Positions 28,105 to 38,897 of a stretch of 64,000 nucleotides of DNA are shown piece by piece. The stretch's first letter is position 1. Every line of letters begins with the position of its first letter. The position numbers and the translations under genes are program-made. Source of the stretch: Acetivibrio cellulolyticus CD2 (lineage in GTDB: Bacteria; Bacillota; Clostridia; Acetivibrionales; Acetivibrionaceae); the NCBI RefSeq assembly GCF_000179595.2, contig NZ_JH556657.1:878017-942016 (forward strand), given 5' to 3'. Below the pieces are notes generated by a model. The model ran no database searches and had not been told where the DNA came from. It saw nothing but the letters and a program-made list of their open reading frames with translations.

Positions 28105-29655
28105 ATGACTATATTAAATAAACTTTTTTCATCACTCAATATAGACTTTAAATTTCTAAAAACGAAATATTTTAATACCAAGATTAAAATTTTTGAATTT
28201 ATTTTAGTTGAAGCCCTATATATATTGATGTCGGTGCTTCTTATGCTTCCCGCATCCGACCAAAGTTTCAAACAGATACTCGGACAGTTTCAGATATTTG
28301 CCGCAATATACCTTGCCTTTCGTTTCAGATTTTTTGGCCTGTTTATTGGATTATTTATAAACTTATTTGAAATTGTATTACTTTCCTATGCCTACATGGC
28401 ACACCCTATGATTGGTATATTAGCGGGCTTTACCTCAAAGGTGCTTACTATTCTTTCTTCAATTGTTATGGCTATTCTCTCAAATAAGCAAGAAAAGCAA
28501 AAAGAAGAACTGCAAGAGCAAAAATCCAAGCTGGAGACACTTTCTGTAACCGACGATCTGACAGGAGCTTATAATCATAGATTTTTTAATTCAACACTTG
28601 ATAATGAAATTGAAAAGTTAAAATTAACCAGGGACTGTATTGCTTTAATCATGATAGACATAGATAATTTTAAGATGTGCAATGATATTAGTGGACATGA
28701 CTACGGTGATGATATATTAAAAGGAACAGCCTCAATACTTAAAGAAGCAGCAGGAGATGGAAACACTGTCTGCAGGTATGGAGGTGACGAGTTTGCAATT
28801 ATTCTTCCAAGTTCAAATCTCCAATCTGCAAGTCAGATCGCCCATAGAATACGGAATTTATTTGAAAAACAAAAGACCAACTACTTTGAAGAAAACTCTT
28901 ACAGTAATATAACCCTTTCAATGGGATTGTCTGTTTATCCGGATATGGCAGATAACAAAGATGAACTTATCAATCAGGCAGATATGGCACTATATCACTC
29001 CAAGAACCTGGGCAAAGATAATATTCACTTTTATCAGGATATATTGGTAAAACTCAAAAAGAATATTAGTTCAGACCACCAGCATATGATAGGAGTATTC
29101 AAGGCACTACTTAGCACCATATCAGCCAAGGATATGTACACTCGCGGGCATTCGGAACGTGTAGCTCATTATGCAGTAAAGATAGGGGAAGCTCTCAATC
29201 TAAATCTAAAAGACATAAGTATGCTCCAATATGCAGGGTTGCTTCATGATATCGGAAAAGTAGAAATTCCAAAGGTGATTCTCAGTAAAAAGGAAAAATT
29301 GACTGATGCCGAACAAGAAATAATTAAACAACACCCATTATATAGCGCCAATATTCTAGAACCTTTGAACATGAATCAGCTTATTGACTATGTTATCCAC
29401 CACCACGAAAGATATGATGGCCACGGTTATCCCCATGGACTGGCAGGTAAATCCATTAGCCTTGGTGCAAGAATATTATGTGTAGCCGATTGTTTTGACG
29501 CAATATTATCTGAACGTCCTTATAGTTCGAGTATGAACATGAATGAAGCATTTCTGGAACTTGAACACCATTCAGGATCACAATTCGATCCGGAAATTGT
29601 CAACATTTTAATAAATGTTATGAAAAACAGTGAAGAATACAAAAAAGCTATCTAA
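28105..29655 (+). CDS. Membrane-bound c-di-GMP enzyme, GGDEF plus HD-GYP
   Basis: 516 residues. Three or four membrane helices lie within about 28-125, followed by a short coiled coil. The GGDEF domain (about 145-310) has an intact RYGGDEF (225-230) and so should make c-di-GMP; no RxxD inhibitory site is seen before it. The HD-GYP domain (about 335-510) has HDIGK and HHERYDGHGYP and should degrade c-di-GMP. One protein thus carries both synthesis and breakdown. RBS aggag lies 9 nt before the ATG. Confidence 0.92.
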   Translation: MTILNKLFSSLNIDFKFLKTKYFNTKIKIFEFILVEALYILMSVLLMLPASDQSFKQILGQFQIFAAIYLAFRFRFFGLFIGLFINLFEIVLLSYAYMAHPMIGILAGFTSKVLTILSSIVMAILSNKQEKQKEELQEQKSKLETLSVTDDLTGAYNHRFFNSTLDNEIEKLKLTRDCIALIMIDIDNFKMCNDISGHDYGDDILKGTASILKEAAGDGNTVCRYGGDEFAIILPSSNLQSASQIAHRIRNLFEKQKTNYFEENSYSNITLSMGLSVYPDMADNKDELINQADMALYHSKNLGKDNIHFYQDILVKLKKNISSDHQHMIGVFKALLSTISAKDMYTRGHSERVAHYAVKIGEALNLNLKDISMLQYAGLLHDIGKVEIPKVILSKKEKLTDAEQEIIKQHPLYSANILEPLNMNQLIDYVIHHHERYDGHGYPHGLAGKSISLGARILCVADCFDAILSERPYSSSMNMNEAFLELEHHSGSQFDPEIVNILINVMKNSEEYKKAI

Positions 29656-29670
29656 ACAAGATAGCTTTTT
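29641..29670 (+). terminator. Terminator overlapping the stop codon
   Basis: aaaaaagctatc / gatagcttttt with a T tract. The left arm contains the last codons of the GGDEF/HD-GYP gene. Confidence 0.85.
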
Positions 29671-29742
29671 CATCCTTTAAATACCTTCTTAAAATTCTCC
29701 CACTAAAGCTTTTGGCAGATGTCCTGTGATCAGGTTATGCCA

Positions 29743-31938
29743 CTACTTTAGAACAGTATCCAGTACTTTTTGAAGAATTACAGCAATTTCAGCTCTTGTA
29801 GCAAGCTGCTTTGGATTTACCTTCCCTTCGGATCCATTTACAATCCCCAACTTCGTAAGAAAAGCTACTGAATCTTTGGCATAATCACTGATCTTATTTT
29901 TATCACTATATCTCGATAAATACTCATCACCGGCCTTTTCATATTTAACCCCCTTAACTTCAAGAGCTTTTAGTATAATAACCATCATATCCTGTCTGGT
30001 TATATTTCCTTCAGGGTTAAAGCCTTCTCCATTGCCTTTTACAATTCCAAGTTCTTTAGCTATGCCTATTTCATTGTAGTAATACGAATCCCTTTTTACA
30101 TCCTTGAAGTTTTCCGTGAAATCGGCATTAAAACTCAGCGCTTTAACTACCATAATGGTAAAATCTCCTCTTTTGGTAAACTTTCCTGGATTAAAAGCGC
30201 CTTTTCCTACCCCCTGGACCACACCTTTCTCATAGAGTGTGTCAATAGCATTGATAGCCCATGAGTATTTCATACCTACATCAGAGAAGTATTTGGATTG
30301 TTTTGTAGTAATTGTTAGTCCTCCGCTTTCATTGTGAAGCCTATCTAACGCGGTTATAACGTAAAAAACTTTTTCCGAATCATTAGATGAAGTATCTACA
30401 AACTCCTGCATACCATTTTGGGTCTTCCTGATAGTAGCAATAAGCTTCTTTGCACTTGCATCTGAAGTAATATCTATACTTTCACCCATATTAAATCGGT
30501 AAACTGCATAATAGGCCGTATCGGAGTCATTATCGGTCCATGTCAGCTTTAGTAAATTTGATAACGCTTCTATCTTGCCATCTACAGGAACCTCAGGAGC
30601 TTTGCCACCTTTCCAGGCCATAACCGGAATAAGTGCTTTGGTATATCTTAAACCGCTCTTTATAGTGTTCACAGCCTGCTGTTTTTTTGCATCATTTAAA
30701 TTCTGAACTCTAAACATTATATCACCCATTATTTCAGGCTTAACAGTATTAAACTTAAGCTGCCTTGTAAACTCAGGAATGCCGTTTTCAATCGTAAAAT
30801 ATTTATCACTGCTGTCATTTAATCTATAAAGCGCGACGCCTATATAAAGATGCACATTTTTGCCCCGGCATACGTTAGACCACCATGTTGCCAATTCTCC
30901 ATATGCTGCGCGAGAATAGCCGAAGGAAAAATAGATTTGAGGTGCGATATAATCAATAAGTTCATCCACAACCCATTTTCTAGTGTCTGCAAAACAACTA
31001 TCATAATTGGTAAAACTCGCCTCGGTATTTGAACCGTTTGGAAGACCATCCTTTTTGTTGCCCCATATTCCTGCAGGACTAATACCAAACTTTACCCATG
31101 ATTTTGCCGACCTTATTTCTTGAGAAAGCTTACTTACCAGAAGATAAGTATTATTTCTTCTAAAATCACCTATATTTGAAAACTGCCCATTGTTATATTT
31201 TTCATAAGTGCCCTGATCATTTAGTTCACCTACAGTTTTTTCATAGTAGAAATAGTCGTCAAAATGCACTCCATCCACATCGTAATTATTTACAACTTCC
31301 ATAACACGGTCAATTACCCACTCTCTCGCTTCAGGTATTCCTGGGTCGACTACATATCTACTCATGGAGGTTTTTATCCATTCAGGATGTTCCTTGTAAA
31401 CACTCTTTTCTACATTAAGTGATGCCTTCGTTGTATCCTTTATATCTACAGACACCCTGTAAGGGTTAAACCACGCGTGAAATTCGAGATTTCTTTTATG
31501 TGCTTCCTCAATAGCAAAAGCGAGAGGATCAAATCCGGGATCTTTTCCAAAAGTTCCTGTAAGATACCTTGACCACGGCACAATATCTGACTTGTAGAAC
31601 GCATCTGCCTCAGGACTAACCTGGAAGAATACTGCATTCATATTCATCTCAACTACCCTGTCTAAAATTGCAATGAGCTCATCCTTACTCTTCTGTATAC
31701 GTTCAGCATCATTTGCTATTTTCTTTGTATCACTTGTAGGCCAATCCAGATTTACTACAGTGCTGATCCATGTTCCTCTAAGTTCCCTTTTCACTATCGG
31801 TGTTTCATTAGGTATAAAATCCGAATAGGCATCCCAAGGGTTTGCCTCCGCAAATATATTTACGGGTAAAACTGCAAATATCATCACAGCAGCAATAAAA
31901 GCTGCAAAAAACACCCTTACAACCTTCTTATTAACCAT
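29743..31938 (-). CDS. GHL10 (DUF187) glycoside hydrolase-like protein with three SLH repeats
   Basis: 731 residues from the ATG at 31938 (RBS ggggg). Signal peptide about 1-30. The GHL10 barrel (about 48-380) begins with RELRGTWISTVVNLDWP and includes NAVFFQVSPEADAFY and VDGVHFDDYFYY. A fibronectin-like stretch (about 445-540) follows, then three SLH repeats (about 550-731; YFSDVGMKYSWA, FKDVKRDSYYYNE, YSDKNKISDYAKDS). It should sit on the cell wall and act on a glycan; GHL10 relatives have been linked to peptidoglycan or exopolysaccharide, but the substrate is not certain. Confidence 0.88.
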   Translation of the reverse strand: MVNKKVVRVFFAAFIAAVMIFAVLPVNIFAEANPWDAYSDFIPNETPIVKRELRGTWISTVVNLDWPTSDTKKIANDAERIQKSKDELIAILDRVVEMNMNAVFFQVSPEADAFYKSDIVPWSRYLTGTFGKDPGFDPLAFAIEEAHKRNLEFHAWFNPYRVSVDIKDTTKASLNVEKSVYKEHPEWIKTSMSRYVVDPGIPEAREWVIDRVMEVVNNYDVDGVHFDDYFYYEKTVGELNDQGTYEKYNNGQFSNIGDFRRNNTYLLVSKLSQEIRSAKSWVKFGISPAGIWGNKKDGLPNGSNTEASFTNYDSCFADTRKWVVDELIDYIAPQIYFSFGYSRAAYGELATWWSNVCRGKNVHLYIGVALYRLNDSSDKYFTIENGIPEFTRQLKFNTVKPEIMGDIMFRVQNLNDAKKQQAVNTIKSGLRYTKALIPVMAWKGGKAPEVPVDGKIEALSNLLKLTWTDNDSDTAYYAVYRFNMGESIDITSDASAKKLIATIRKTQNGMQEFVDTSSNDSEKVFYVITALDRLHNESGGLTITTKQSKYFSDVGMKYSWAINAIDTLYEKGVVQGVGKGAFNPGKFTKRGDFTIMVVKALSFNADFTENFKDVKRDSYYYNEIGIAKELGIVKGNGEGFNPEGNITRQDMMVIILKALEVKGVKYEKAGDEYLSRYSDKNKISDYAKDSVAFLTKLGIVNGSEGKVNPKQLATRAEIAVILQKVLDTVLK

Positions 31939-32065
31939 TTTAATCCCCCATAACATTGTAACTATTCATTATTTTATTCTAGTCTATCATTTTTGCACTG
32001 CAACTGAAACAACCATATTTTTCATTGCTTTTTTAGAAGGCTAAAAATATAACTTTGGCTGTTCC

Positions 32066-34792
32066 TTAGCTGTTCCTTTGCCCAATTAATTTGGCAATTA
32101 GCCCCGTCCATCCAGTTTGATGACTTGCACCTATCCCGGCTCCATTATCACCATGAAAGTATTCATAAAATAGAATCAGATCTTTCCATGATGGATCACT
32201 CTGAAATTTATCCGTATCTCCATAGACAGGCCTTCTTCCATCTTGTGACAGATCTCTTTGGAATATATTTATAAGGCGTTTTGATAATTCTTCTGAGACT
32301 TCCCACAAATTCATCATTTTACCGGAGCCTTTCGGGCACTCAACCTTGAAACTGTCTCCAAAATAATTATAAAACTCTTGCAAAGCCTCAATAATCATAT
32401 AATTCAGCGGAAACCATATAGGCCCTCTCCAGTTTGAATTTCCCCCAAACATACCCGTAGAGGACTCAGCCGGTTCATATTTCATCCTATAATCCTTTCC
32501 GTCGACATTAATACAAACAGGATTATTCTCATGGTACTTTGACAGTGACCTTATTCCATACGGACTTAAAAACTCATTTTCGTCAAGCATTTTCTCCAAA
32601 ATTTGCCCAAGCCTATCCTTTTCTACAAGTGATAAGAAAACACCCTTTGAATCAGGGTTATAATCACCTTCTGACCCTTTAATAAAAATATTCTTGTGGC
32701 TTATCAAATCAGGACGGTTTTTCATATACCAGTTAAGCTGAGTCTTCAAGTCTTGATAGTCAGAAGAACTTGAAAAATCTGCAGGGTTATCTTTGAACAA
32801 TTCTTCAAATCCTAAGTTCTCTACAGCAAAAATAGGTATAAGCCCAACCATTGAACGCACCTTAATGCTTTCCACCCTGCCTGGCAACCTCATTAAGTCG
32901 TAATAGAATTTATCGTCCTCATCCCAAAGGTTGACTCCATCTCCACCAATATGATTCATAGCATCAGCTATATAGAAGAAATGCTGCAAAAATTTGCCTC
33001 CCCATTCCCTATATGCTGGGTCTGACTTTGAAATCTCCGATGAGATTCTAAGCATATTGAGGCAATACATTCCCATCCATGCTGTCCCATCCGATTGCTC
33101 TATCAAAATATTGGGTATTCCAGGTTGACTTCTGTCAAACATAGAAATATTGTCAAGGCCAAGAAACCCTCCTTCAAATATGTTATTTCCATAAGTATCC
33201 TTACGGTTTACCCACCAGGTAAAATACAGCAGAAGTTTATTAAACATGCGCTTTAAGAAATCAGTATCCTTACGCCCATAAAACTTTTCTTCCATTTTGT
33301 AAACTTCCCAGACAGCCCATGCTGTAACCGGTGGGTTTACATCGCCAAAAGCCCACTCATATGCCGGCATTTGTCCATTAGGATGCATATACCATTCCTT
33401 GGTAAACAAGTGAAGCTGCTGCTTTGCAAAATCAGGATCAATCAAGCATAATGGTATGGTATGAAACGCAAGATCCCAGGCTGCAAACCATGGGTATTCC
33501 CATTTATCCGGCATAGAAATAACATCTTTGCAATGTATATGTATCCATTCATTGTTTCTGCCTTTTTTTCTATCCTGCGGCGGCGTCGGACATGCAGGGT
33601 CCCCATTAAGCCATTGCTTAACAGAGTAATAGTAAAACTGTTTCGTCCAAAGCAAACCAGCGAACGCTTGCCTTTGTATATTTTTAAGATCTTCAGTTAT
33701 ATCAGGAGGACATACACAGTCGTAGAACGCATTCATTTCAATCTTCCGAGTTGTAAACACATTATCATAATCCAAATCAAACGGACTATCCATATCCTTC
33801 CTGTCACTTAACCTCAAGCGTATTGTTTTAGACTCCCCAGCCCCTATATTAAGCTTGTAGCACACAGAAGCCTTTGTTCCGGTTTTAGCTGGATTTACAG
33901 CATCATTAACTCCATCAACGATATACCTGTTTATACCATCCTTGACATATGGGTTCATATTTGGTTTATTGAATCGCTCCATATTTGTTTCGTTATCAGT
34001 AAATATAACTTCGTTTGGTTCTTCATAATATAACCATCGGCTACCTAGCTTTTGGTGATCCGCTTCCAGAACACCAAATTTTCCTTTTGACTCAATTAGC
34101 TTTATTGAGGGCTTTGATTCCCATGAATAACCCCATGACCATGTATTTCTAAACCAAAGCGTAGGTAGAATATAAACACTCTGAGCTTCCGGTCCGCGAT
34201 TTACCACACTTATCTTTATCAATATGTCCTCAGGAGTATTTTTTGCATATTCGATAAAGACATCACAATACCGATTTTCATCAAATACCCCTGTATCTAT
34301 CAGTTCAAATTCTCTTCCACCACGACCCTCTAAACTTCGTCTGTTTTTATTCTCTTGAACCAACCAATCGTAGGGATATGCGTTGTGTGGGTATTTGTAA
34401 AGACACTTCATATACGAGTGACTAGGAGTATTTGCCAAATAGAAGTAGTACTCCTTTACATCCTCGCCATGATTGCCTTCATTTCCTGTAAGGCCAAAGA
34501 ACCTTTCCTTTAAAATAGGATCCTTACCGTTCCACAAAGCAAGTGCAAAACAAAGGTTTTGCTTGTTATCGGAAATTCCAGCTATACCATCCTCTCCCCA
34601 GCGATATGCACGGGATCTGGCATGGTCATGCGGGAAGTATTCCCAAGCACTGCCATCAGCGCTATAATCTTCACGGACCGTTCCCCATTGTCTGTCACTT
34701 AAGTATGGTCCCCAATGCTGCCATGAGTATTTGTTGTTTTTAGACTCTTCCAACCTCTTAGCTTCACTAGTATCAACAATTTTGTTCGGCAT
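32066..34792 (-). CDS. GH63-like glucosidase, cytoplasmic
   Basis: 908 residues. The N-terminal signature [18 protein letters not shown] followed by [20 protein letters not shown] marks the bacterial GH63/MGH1-type family. The C-terminal half is an alpha/alpha toroid ([41 protein letters not shown]). Family members hydrolyse alpha-glucosides such as kojibiose, nigerose or mannosylglycerate. No signal peptide is seen. RBS aggag lies upstream. Just after the stop a short sequence resembles one at 44735-44771. Confidence 0.85.
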   Translation of the reverse strand: MPNKIVDTSEAKRLEESKNNKYSWQHWGPYLSDRQWGTVREDYSADGSAWEYFPHDHARSRAYRWGEDGIAGISDNKQNLCFALALWNGKDPILKERFFGLTGNEGNHGEDVKEYYFYLANTPSHSYMKCLYKYPHNAYPYDWLVQENKNRRSLEGRGGREFELIDTGVFDENRYCDVFIEYAKNTPEDILIKISVVNRGPEAQSVYILPTLWFRNTWSWGYSWESKPSIKLIESKGKFGVLEADHQKLGSRWLYYEEPNEVIFTDNETNMERFNKPNMNPYVKDGINRYIVDGVNDAVNPAKTGTKASVCYKLNIGAGESKTIRLRLSDRKDMDSPFDLDYDNVFTTRKIEMNAFYDCVCPPDITEDLKNIQRQAFAGLLWTKQFYYYSVKQWLNGDPACPTPPQDRKKGRNNEWIHIHCKDVISMPDKWEYPWFAAWDLAFHTIPLCLIDPDFAKQQLHLFTKEWYMHPNGQMPAYEWAFGDVNPPVTAWAVWEVYKMEEKFYGRKDTDFLKRMFNKLLLYFTWWVNRKDTYGNNIFEGGFLGLDNISMFDRSQPGIPNILIEQSDGTAWMGMYCLNMLRISSEISKSDPAYREWGGKFLQHFFYIADAMNHIGGDGVNLWDEDDKFYYDLMRLPGRVESIKVRSMVGLIPIFAVENLGFEELFKDNPADFSSSSDYQDLKTQLNWYMKNRPDLISHKNIFIKGSEGDYNPDSKGVFLSLVEKDRLGQILEKMLDENEFLSPYGIRSLSKYHENNPVCINVDGKDYRMKYEPAESSTGMFGGNSNWRGPIWFPLNYMIIEALQEFYNYFGDSFKVECPKGSGKMMNLWEVSEELSKRLINIFQRDLSQDGRRPVYGDTDKFQSDPSWKDLILFYEYFHGDNGAGIGASHQTGWTGLIAKLIGQRNS

Positions 34793-34908
34793 AATAATAA
34801 ACTCCTATGTTCATGTTTTATCCACTGCACCACTTATACGATTATATATTTCTTTCTTAACTAATACAATATATTCCATACTATCGTAATAGGTATTAGA
34901 AAAGTTAA

Positions 34909-34950
34909 TGGGAAAACGCTATTTTGTTGTTTTAAAATAGCGTTTTCCCA
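34909..34950 (-). terminator. Long perfect hairpin
   Basis: A 17-bp perfect stem (tgggaaaacgctatttt) with an 8-nt loop lies downstream of the HD-GYP regulator gene and upstream of the GH63-like gene. The T-rich tract is inside the stem. Confidence 0.7.
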
Positions 34951-35005
34951 TTGACACTATGAATTATCAACACATCTTCTCAAAAAATATACTGTGTGTG
35001 CTTGT

Positions 35006-36571
35006 TCATCCTCTGTCTTTTAAGTTTTCATAAATGGACAATATTTCATTTATATTCTCAAAAAACACATCTATTATTTCCGGGTCAAAATGCTTACCTC
35101 TCTCTTCTCTAAAAAGCTGCAAAACTTTGTCTATTTCCCATGCCGGCTTATATACCCTTGCTGTTGAGAGAGCATCAAAAACATCAGCTATAGCTGTAAT
35201 TCTTCCGTAGATATGTATAGCTTCTCCTTTAAGACCATTAGGATATCCGGTACCATCATATTTTTCATGATGAGTATAGGCTATAACACTTGCTATTTTT
35301 ATAATATCCTTATCGGAATCCTTCAGCATCTCATATCCAATAGTTGCATGAGTCTTCATTATCTCAAATTCTTCCTGTGTAAGTTTTCCTGGCTTATTGA
35401 GTATACTTCCGGGAATGCCTAATTTCCCGATATCATGCATAGCCGATGCAAGCGAAATTATTTCCGCCTCTTCCTCATACATACCGCATTTAATTGCAAG
35501 CAGCTTGGAAAACTCCGCAACTCTTTTTACATGGAATCCTGTCTCCTTGGATCGCGCCTCTGCAATTTCTCCCAATGTAAATATAATTTCTTTCTGGCTA
35601 TCATGTAATTTATTATTTAAAGATGCATTTTCATAAGCTGAGGATATATTGTTTCTGAATATCTCCATCAAACTTTCGTCAATTTCACTATGTTCGGGAA
35701 TACCATCTATATAAAGGATGCATTCCATATCTGAATTTCTTCTAAAATAAATTATTATACTGTCATCAACAAATAATATTTTTCCCCCCTTAATTGCAAT
35801 TTCTATATTTGAATACTGATCACTTGTCAGAACATCTTTTACATAATCATTAATATGCTTTGAAAAACGTCCAGATCCTGCTGTTATTTTAAATCCATCC
35901 TTGTCTTTGAAGGTGACAAAAGCAGATTGGTTGGCAGTTTGTGTTTTAATATTACTACTATATATATTGGTAATCTGTTCCAATACAATATTAGAAAGTT
36001 TTTCTATAGATTGTACTTCAAAAAGGTTCTTAGTAGCCTCAACTACCTTTTCAAGTCCCTTCTTGCTTACCTTTGCAGAGTGAATGCTTTCATATGCTCT
36101 AAGCGATGAAACTATAGTTGTAAACAACTTTTGAGAAGTTAACTCTGTTTTTTCCTTATAATCATTGATATCAAAATCAAAAATAACCTTTTTCTCTGGT
36201 GCCTGTCCTGGCTGGCCTGTCCTCAAAATAATCCTTACCTCATCGTTCTCAAGGTCATTTCGAATATAATTTACCAGCTTCAATCCGGAATCTTCCTCTT
36301 CCATAACTACATCGAGTAGCATTACAGCAACATCAGTATTATCAGCTATTAATAATCTAGCTTCCTTTTCCGAGTATGCACTAAGAAACTCAAGCCTGCA
36401 ATTCTTATATACAAAGTCATTTAAAACAAGCCTGGTAACAGTATGTACTTCTCTGTCATCATCAACAATCATTATCTTCCACTTATTCGTTTCTGAGTAC
36501 TCAGCTGATTTGGTGTTACCAGTTTCATCAAAAAAATCCATGAACTTTTCATCTGAATTTAAATTTGGCAT
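35006..36571 (-). CDS. Response regulator with HD-GYP c-di-GMP phosphodiesterase
   Basis: 521 residues. Receiver domain about 30-150 (KIMIVDDDREVHTV; phospho-acceptor Asp in VMLLDVVMEEEDSG). A central domain like DUF3369 (about 165-320) follows, then HD-GYP (about 325-515) with MHDIGKLGIP and THHEKYDGTGYPNG. On phosphorylation it should lower c-di-GMP. It lies 4 bp downstream of the sensor-kinase gene and is certainly its partner. Confidence 0.92.
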   Translation of the reverse strand: MPNLNSDEKFMDFFDETGNTKSAEYSETNKWKIMIVDDDREVHTVTRLVLNDFVYKNCRLEFLSAYSEKEARLLIADNTDVAVMLLDVVMEEEDSGLKLVNYIRNDLENDEVRIILRTGQPGQAPEKKVIFDFDINDYKEKTELTSQKLFTTIVSSLRAYESIHSAKVSKKGLEKVVEATKNLFEVQSIEKLSNIVLEQITNIYSSNIKTQTANQSAFVTFKDKDGFKITAGSGRFSKHINDYVKDVLTSDQYSNIEIAIKGGKILFVDDSIIIYFRRNSDMECILYIDGIPEHSEIDESLMEIFRNNISSAYENASLNNKLHDSQKEIIFTLGEIAEARSKETGFHVKRVAEFSKLLAIKCGMYEEEAEIISLASAMHDIGKLGIPGSILNKPGKLTQEEFEIMKTHATIGYEMLKDSDKDIIKIASVIAYTHHEKYDGTGYPNGLKGEAIHIYGRITAIADVFDALSTARVYKPAWEIDKVLQLFREERGKHFDPEIIDVFFENINEILSIYENLKDRG

Positions 36572-36575
36572 TGTG

Positions 36576-38720
36576 TTACCCCTCTTTTAAAGGAAATTTT
36601 ATTGTGAAAACAGTCCCCATCCCAAGTTCACTAGAACACCTAATATTGCCGCCATACTCCTGGGTAACTATATTATATACAACATTAAGCCCAAGCCCTG
36701 TGCCACCGCTGCCCCTTCTTGTTGTGAAAAACGGATCAAATATCTTACCTAAATTTTTCTGTTCAATACCTCTTCCATCGTCTGAATATACAAAATTTAC
36801 TATATTATTTTCTAAATATATGTCTATTGTTATTTTTCCTGTATCCCCGTCCCTATATGCATGTGTAAGAGAATTAACTACAAGGTTCGTTATTATTTGA
36901 GACAACGACCCGGGATAGCTGTAAATTTCCAGATCATCAGGACATTTAACGCTGACTTGTATCATAGTTTTCCTTAGTTTAGGATTCAAGCTTAATAATA
37001 CTTCGTTTATATATTCTTTAACATTAAACCGCCTCTTGTCCCCAACAGTTTGATCTACTGCAATCTGTTTAAAACTGCTGACAAGATCCGATGCTCTTTT
37101 CAAATTTAAAGTCAGGATTTTAATTGTCTCCAGACTTGTATCAAGGTAGCTTTGAAGGTCTGTACGTTTTAGCTTTTCTGTCTGAAACAACTTCATCAAT
37201 TCTTGTGACCGTTCATTTAAATAAGATGCAGCTGTGATACTTACACCAATTGGCGTATTAATTTCATGCGCAACCCCGGCCACAAGCCCGCCAAGAGCTA
37301 CCATTTTTTCCGAGTTAATAAGTTGTTCCTGGGTCTGTTCAAGAGTATCCAAAGTCTTCTTAAGTTTGGAATTTGCTACCTCACGGTCCATAGCGTTTCC
37401 AATGAGGTTAAATAAGACTATTGTATTGTCATAAGTAAGCTCAGTACTTGCAATATTTATGGGTGAAATATGCACTATTATCCCTAAGTTAACTGAAGAT
37501 GAAGTAATAGGACGTATCCAAACGACCTCCTCGGTGTTAAGTTTATCTAAATCAGGTAAAAACTCTTTAGGTGGAAAATCTTCAATCTTGCATACAATGT
37601 TTGGGGTAAAATCCGTTTTTAACTTGGAATCAATTACTTTATGTATATAAAGTTTCCTATCATGGTTTGTTTCCATCTCCCAAAAGCCCATACATTTCCA
37701 AGAACAATTTTCTGCAACACTCGGAAGTAACTCTTTTATATCGTTAATGTCAGAATTTAGCAATTGAGTGCCTAGAACAAAGTATTTTTCCTGGGATTTT
37801 TCCAAAGCTTCTATGATTAAAGTTTTTGCTCTTAGGCCATCTAATGTGACTTGCTCATCACAATTTGTTTCAATTTTACAGCCACAAGAGTTTCCGATAA
37901 CCAAATCTGAACTTATACTTATGGTTTCTCCACATAAACTTTCTTCCCTTATCATCTTAAGTATACTTTCCGCAGCTCCAATTCCTTTCCCAATAATATT
38001 TTGTCCCATACTTGTCAATCTTGGAGAGCAATTTATTGCATGTACGGAATTATCATATCCTATTACAGCTATGTCCTCAGGTACAAGTAATCCAACTCTT
38101 TTAAGTGCTTCTATAGCTCCAATTGCAAGTTGATCATTAGCTGCAAAAATTGCTGTAAAAGAAAGTCCAGCATCTATTGAATCTCCAATAGCTTTTAATG
38201 AATCTGAAGACAAAGATCCCGGAGCACTTATAACCAAATTCTCATCAAAATCAATTCCGTTTTTTATAAGCGTCCTCTTATAGCCTTCAAGCCTTTGAAC
38301 CATATCTAATATTTCAAGCCATCCAACAAACAGTATTCTCCTATGTCCATGGTCGATCAAGTGCTGTGTAACAGCCTCCGCACCGTACATGTTATCTTCA
38401 TTTATCATACAACATCCGTTTCCAGAATATTCACTGCTTATCAGGACAACTGGTTTTCCCGATTTATATAAAGCACTTATGTATTCGTTGCTTGCACCGT
38501 CTGTCAGCACAATCCATCCATCTATATGATTCGCTGCAAGAGGATAGTAAACAGAATCCTCACCTGCCTCTTGATTGAACCTATAAATCATAAATGTATT
38601 TATAACAAACATTATGCAATTCTCTCGGCTAAGTGTTCTATGAATACTGTCTACAAGAACGCCGAAATAGCTATCCTGTTCACATCGGGTGATTACACCT
38701 ATATTTAACCGTCGGGACAT
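36576..38720 (-). CDS. Cytosolic LacI-like ligand-binding sensor histidine kinase
   Basis: 714 residues. The first 280 residues look like the periplasmic-binding-protein-like sugar-sensing half of LacI/GalR repressors (NIGVITRCEQDSYFG, VLISSEYSG, IFAANDQLAIGAIEALK, EDIAVIGYDNS), with no helix-turn-helix and no signal peptide. A middle sensor region follows (about 285-470), then a HisKA domain (phospho-acceptor His in GLVAGVAHEINTPIGV) and HATPase_c (YSDDGRGI, GGTGLGLNVVYNIV). It should read an intracellular sugar or related ligand and phosphorylate the HD-GYP regulator. The RBS is weak. Confidence 0.9.
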   Translation of the reverse strand: MSRRLNIGVITRCEQDSYFGVLVDSIHRTLSRENCIMFVINTFMIYRFNQEAGEDSVYYPLAANHIDGWIVLTDGASNEYISALYKSGKPVVLISSEYSGNGCCMINEDNMYGAEAVTQHLIDHGHRRILFVGWLEILDMVQRLEGYKRTLIKNGIDFDENLVISAPGSLSSDSLKAIGDSIDAGLSFTAIFAANDQLAIGAIEALKRVGLLVPEDIAVIGYDNSVHAINCSPRLTSMGQNIIGKGIGAAESILKMIREESLCGETISISSDLVIGNSCGCKIETNCDEQVTLDGLRAKTLIIEALEKSQEKYFVLGTQLLNSDINDIKELLPSVAENCSWKCMGFWEMETNHDRKLYIHKVIDSKLKTDFTPNIVCKIEDFPPKEFLPDLDKLNTEEVVWIRPITSSSVNLGIIVHISPINIASTELTYDNTIVLFNLIGNAMDREVANSKLKKTLDTLEQTQEQLINSEKMVALGGLVAGVAHEINTPIGVSITAASYLNERSQELMKLFQTEKLKRTDLQSYLDTSLETIKILTLNLKRASDLVSSFKQIAVDQTVGDKRRFNVKEYINEVLLSLNPKLRKTMIQVSVKCPDDLEIYSYPGSLSQIITNLVVNSLTHAYRDGDTGKITIDIYLENNIVNFVYSDDGRGIEQKNLGKIFDPFFTTRRGSGGTGLGLNVVYNIVTQEYGGNIRCSSELGMGTVFTIKFPLKEG

Positions 38721-38850
38721 AATTTTTCACATCCATATAATAATTCAAACTATCTTTTTTATCGGCAGATGGGAATAAAATAATTAGTGTTCAATAATTT
38801 TTATGGGCTGAATTTGCAATTAGACATTAAAGCAAATTACAAAATTAAAA

Positions 38851-38877
38851 AGGCTCCTACATTTTTTGTAAGAGCCT
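38851..38877 (-). terminator. Terminator after the RCC1/beta-helix gene
   Basis: aggctcctaca / tgtaagagcct. Read on the minus strand it ends in a T tract, 21 bp after the stop. Confidence 0.8.
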
Positions 38878-38897
38878 GACATTATATATTATATGAA

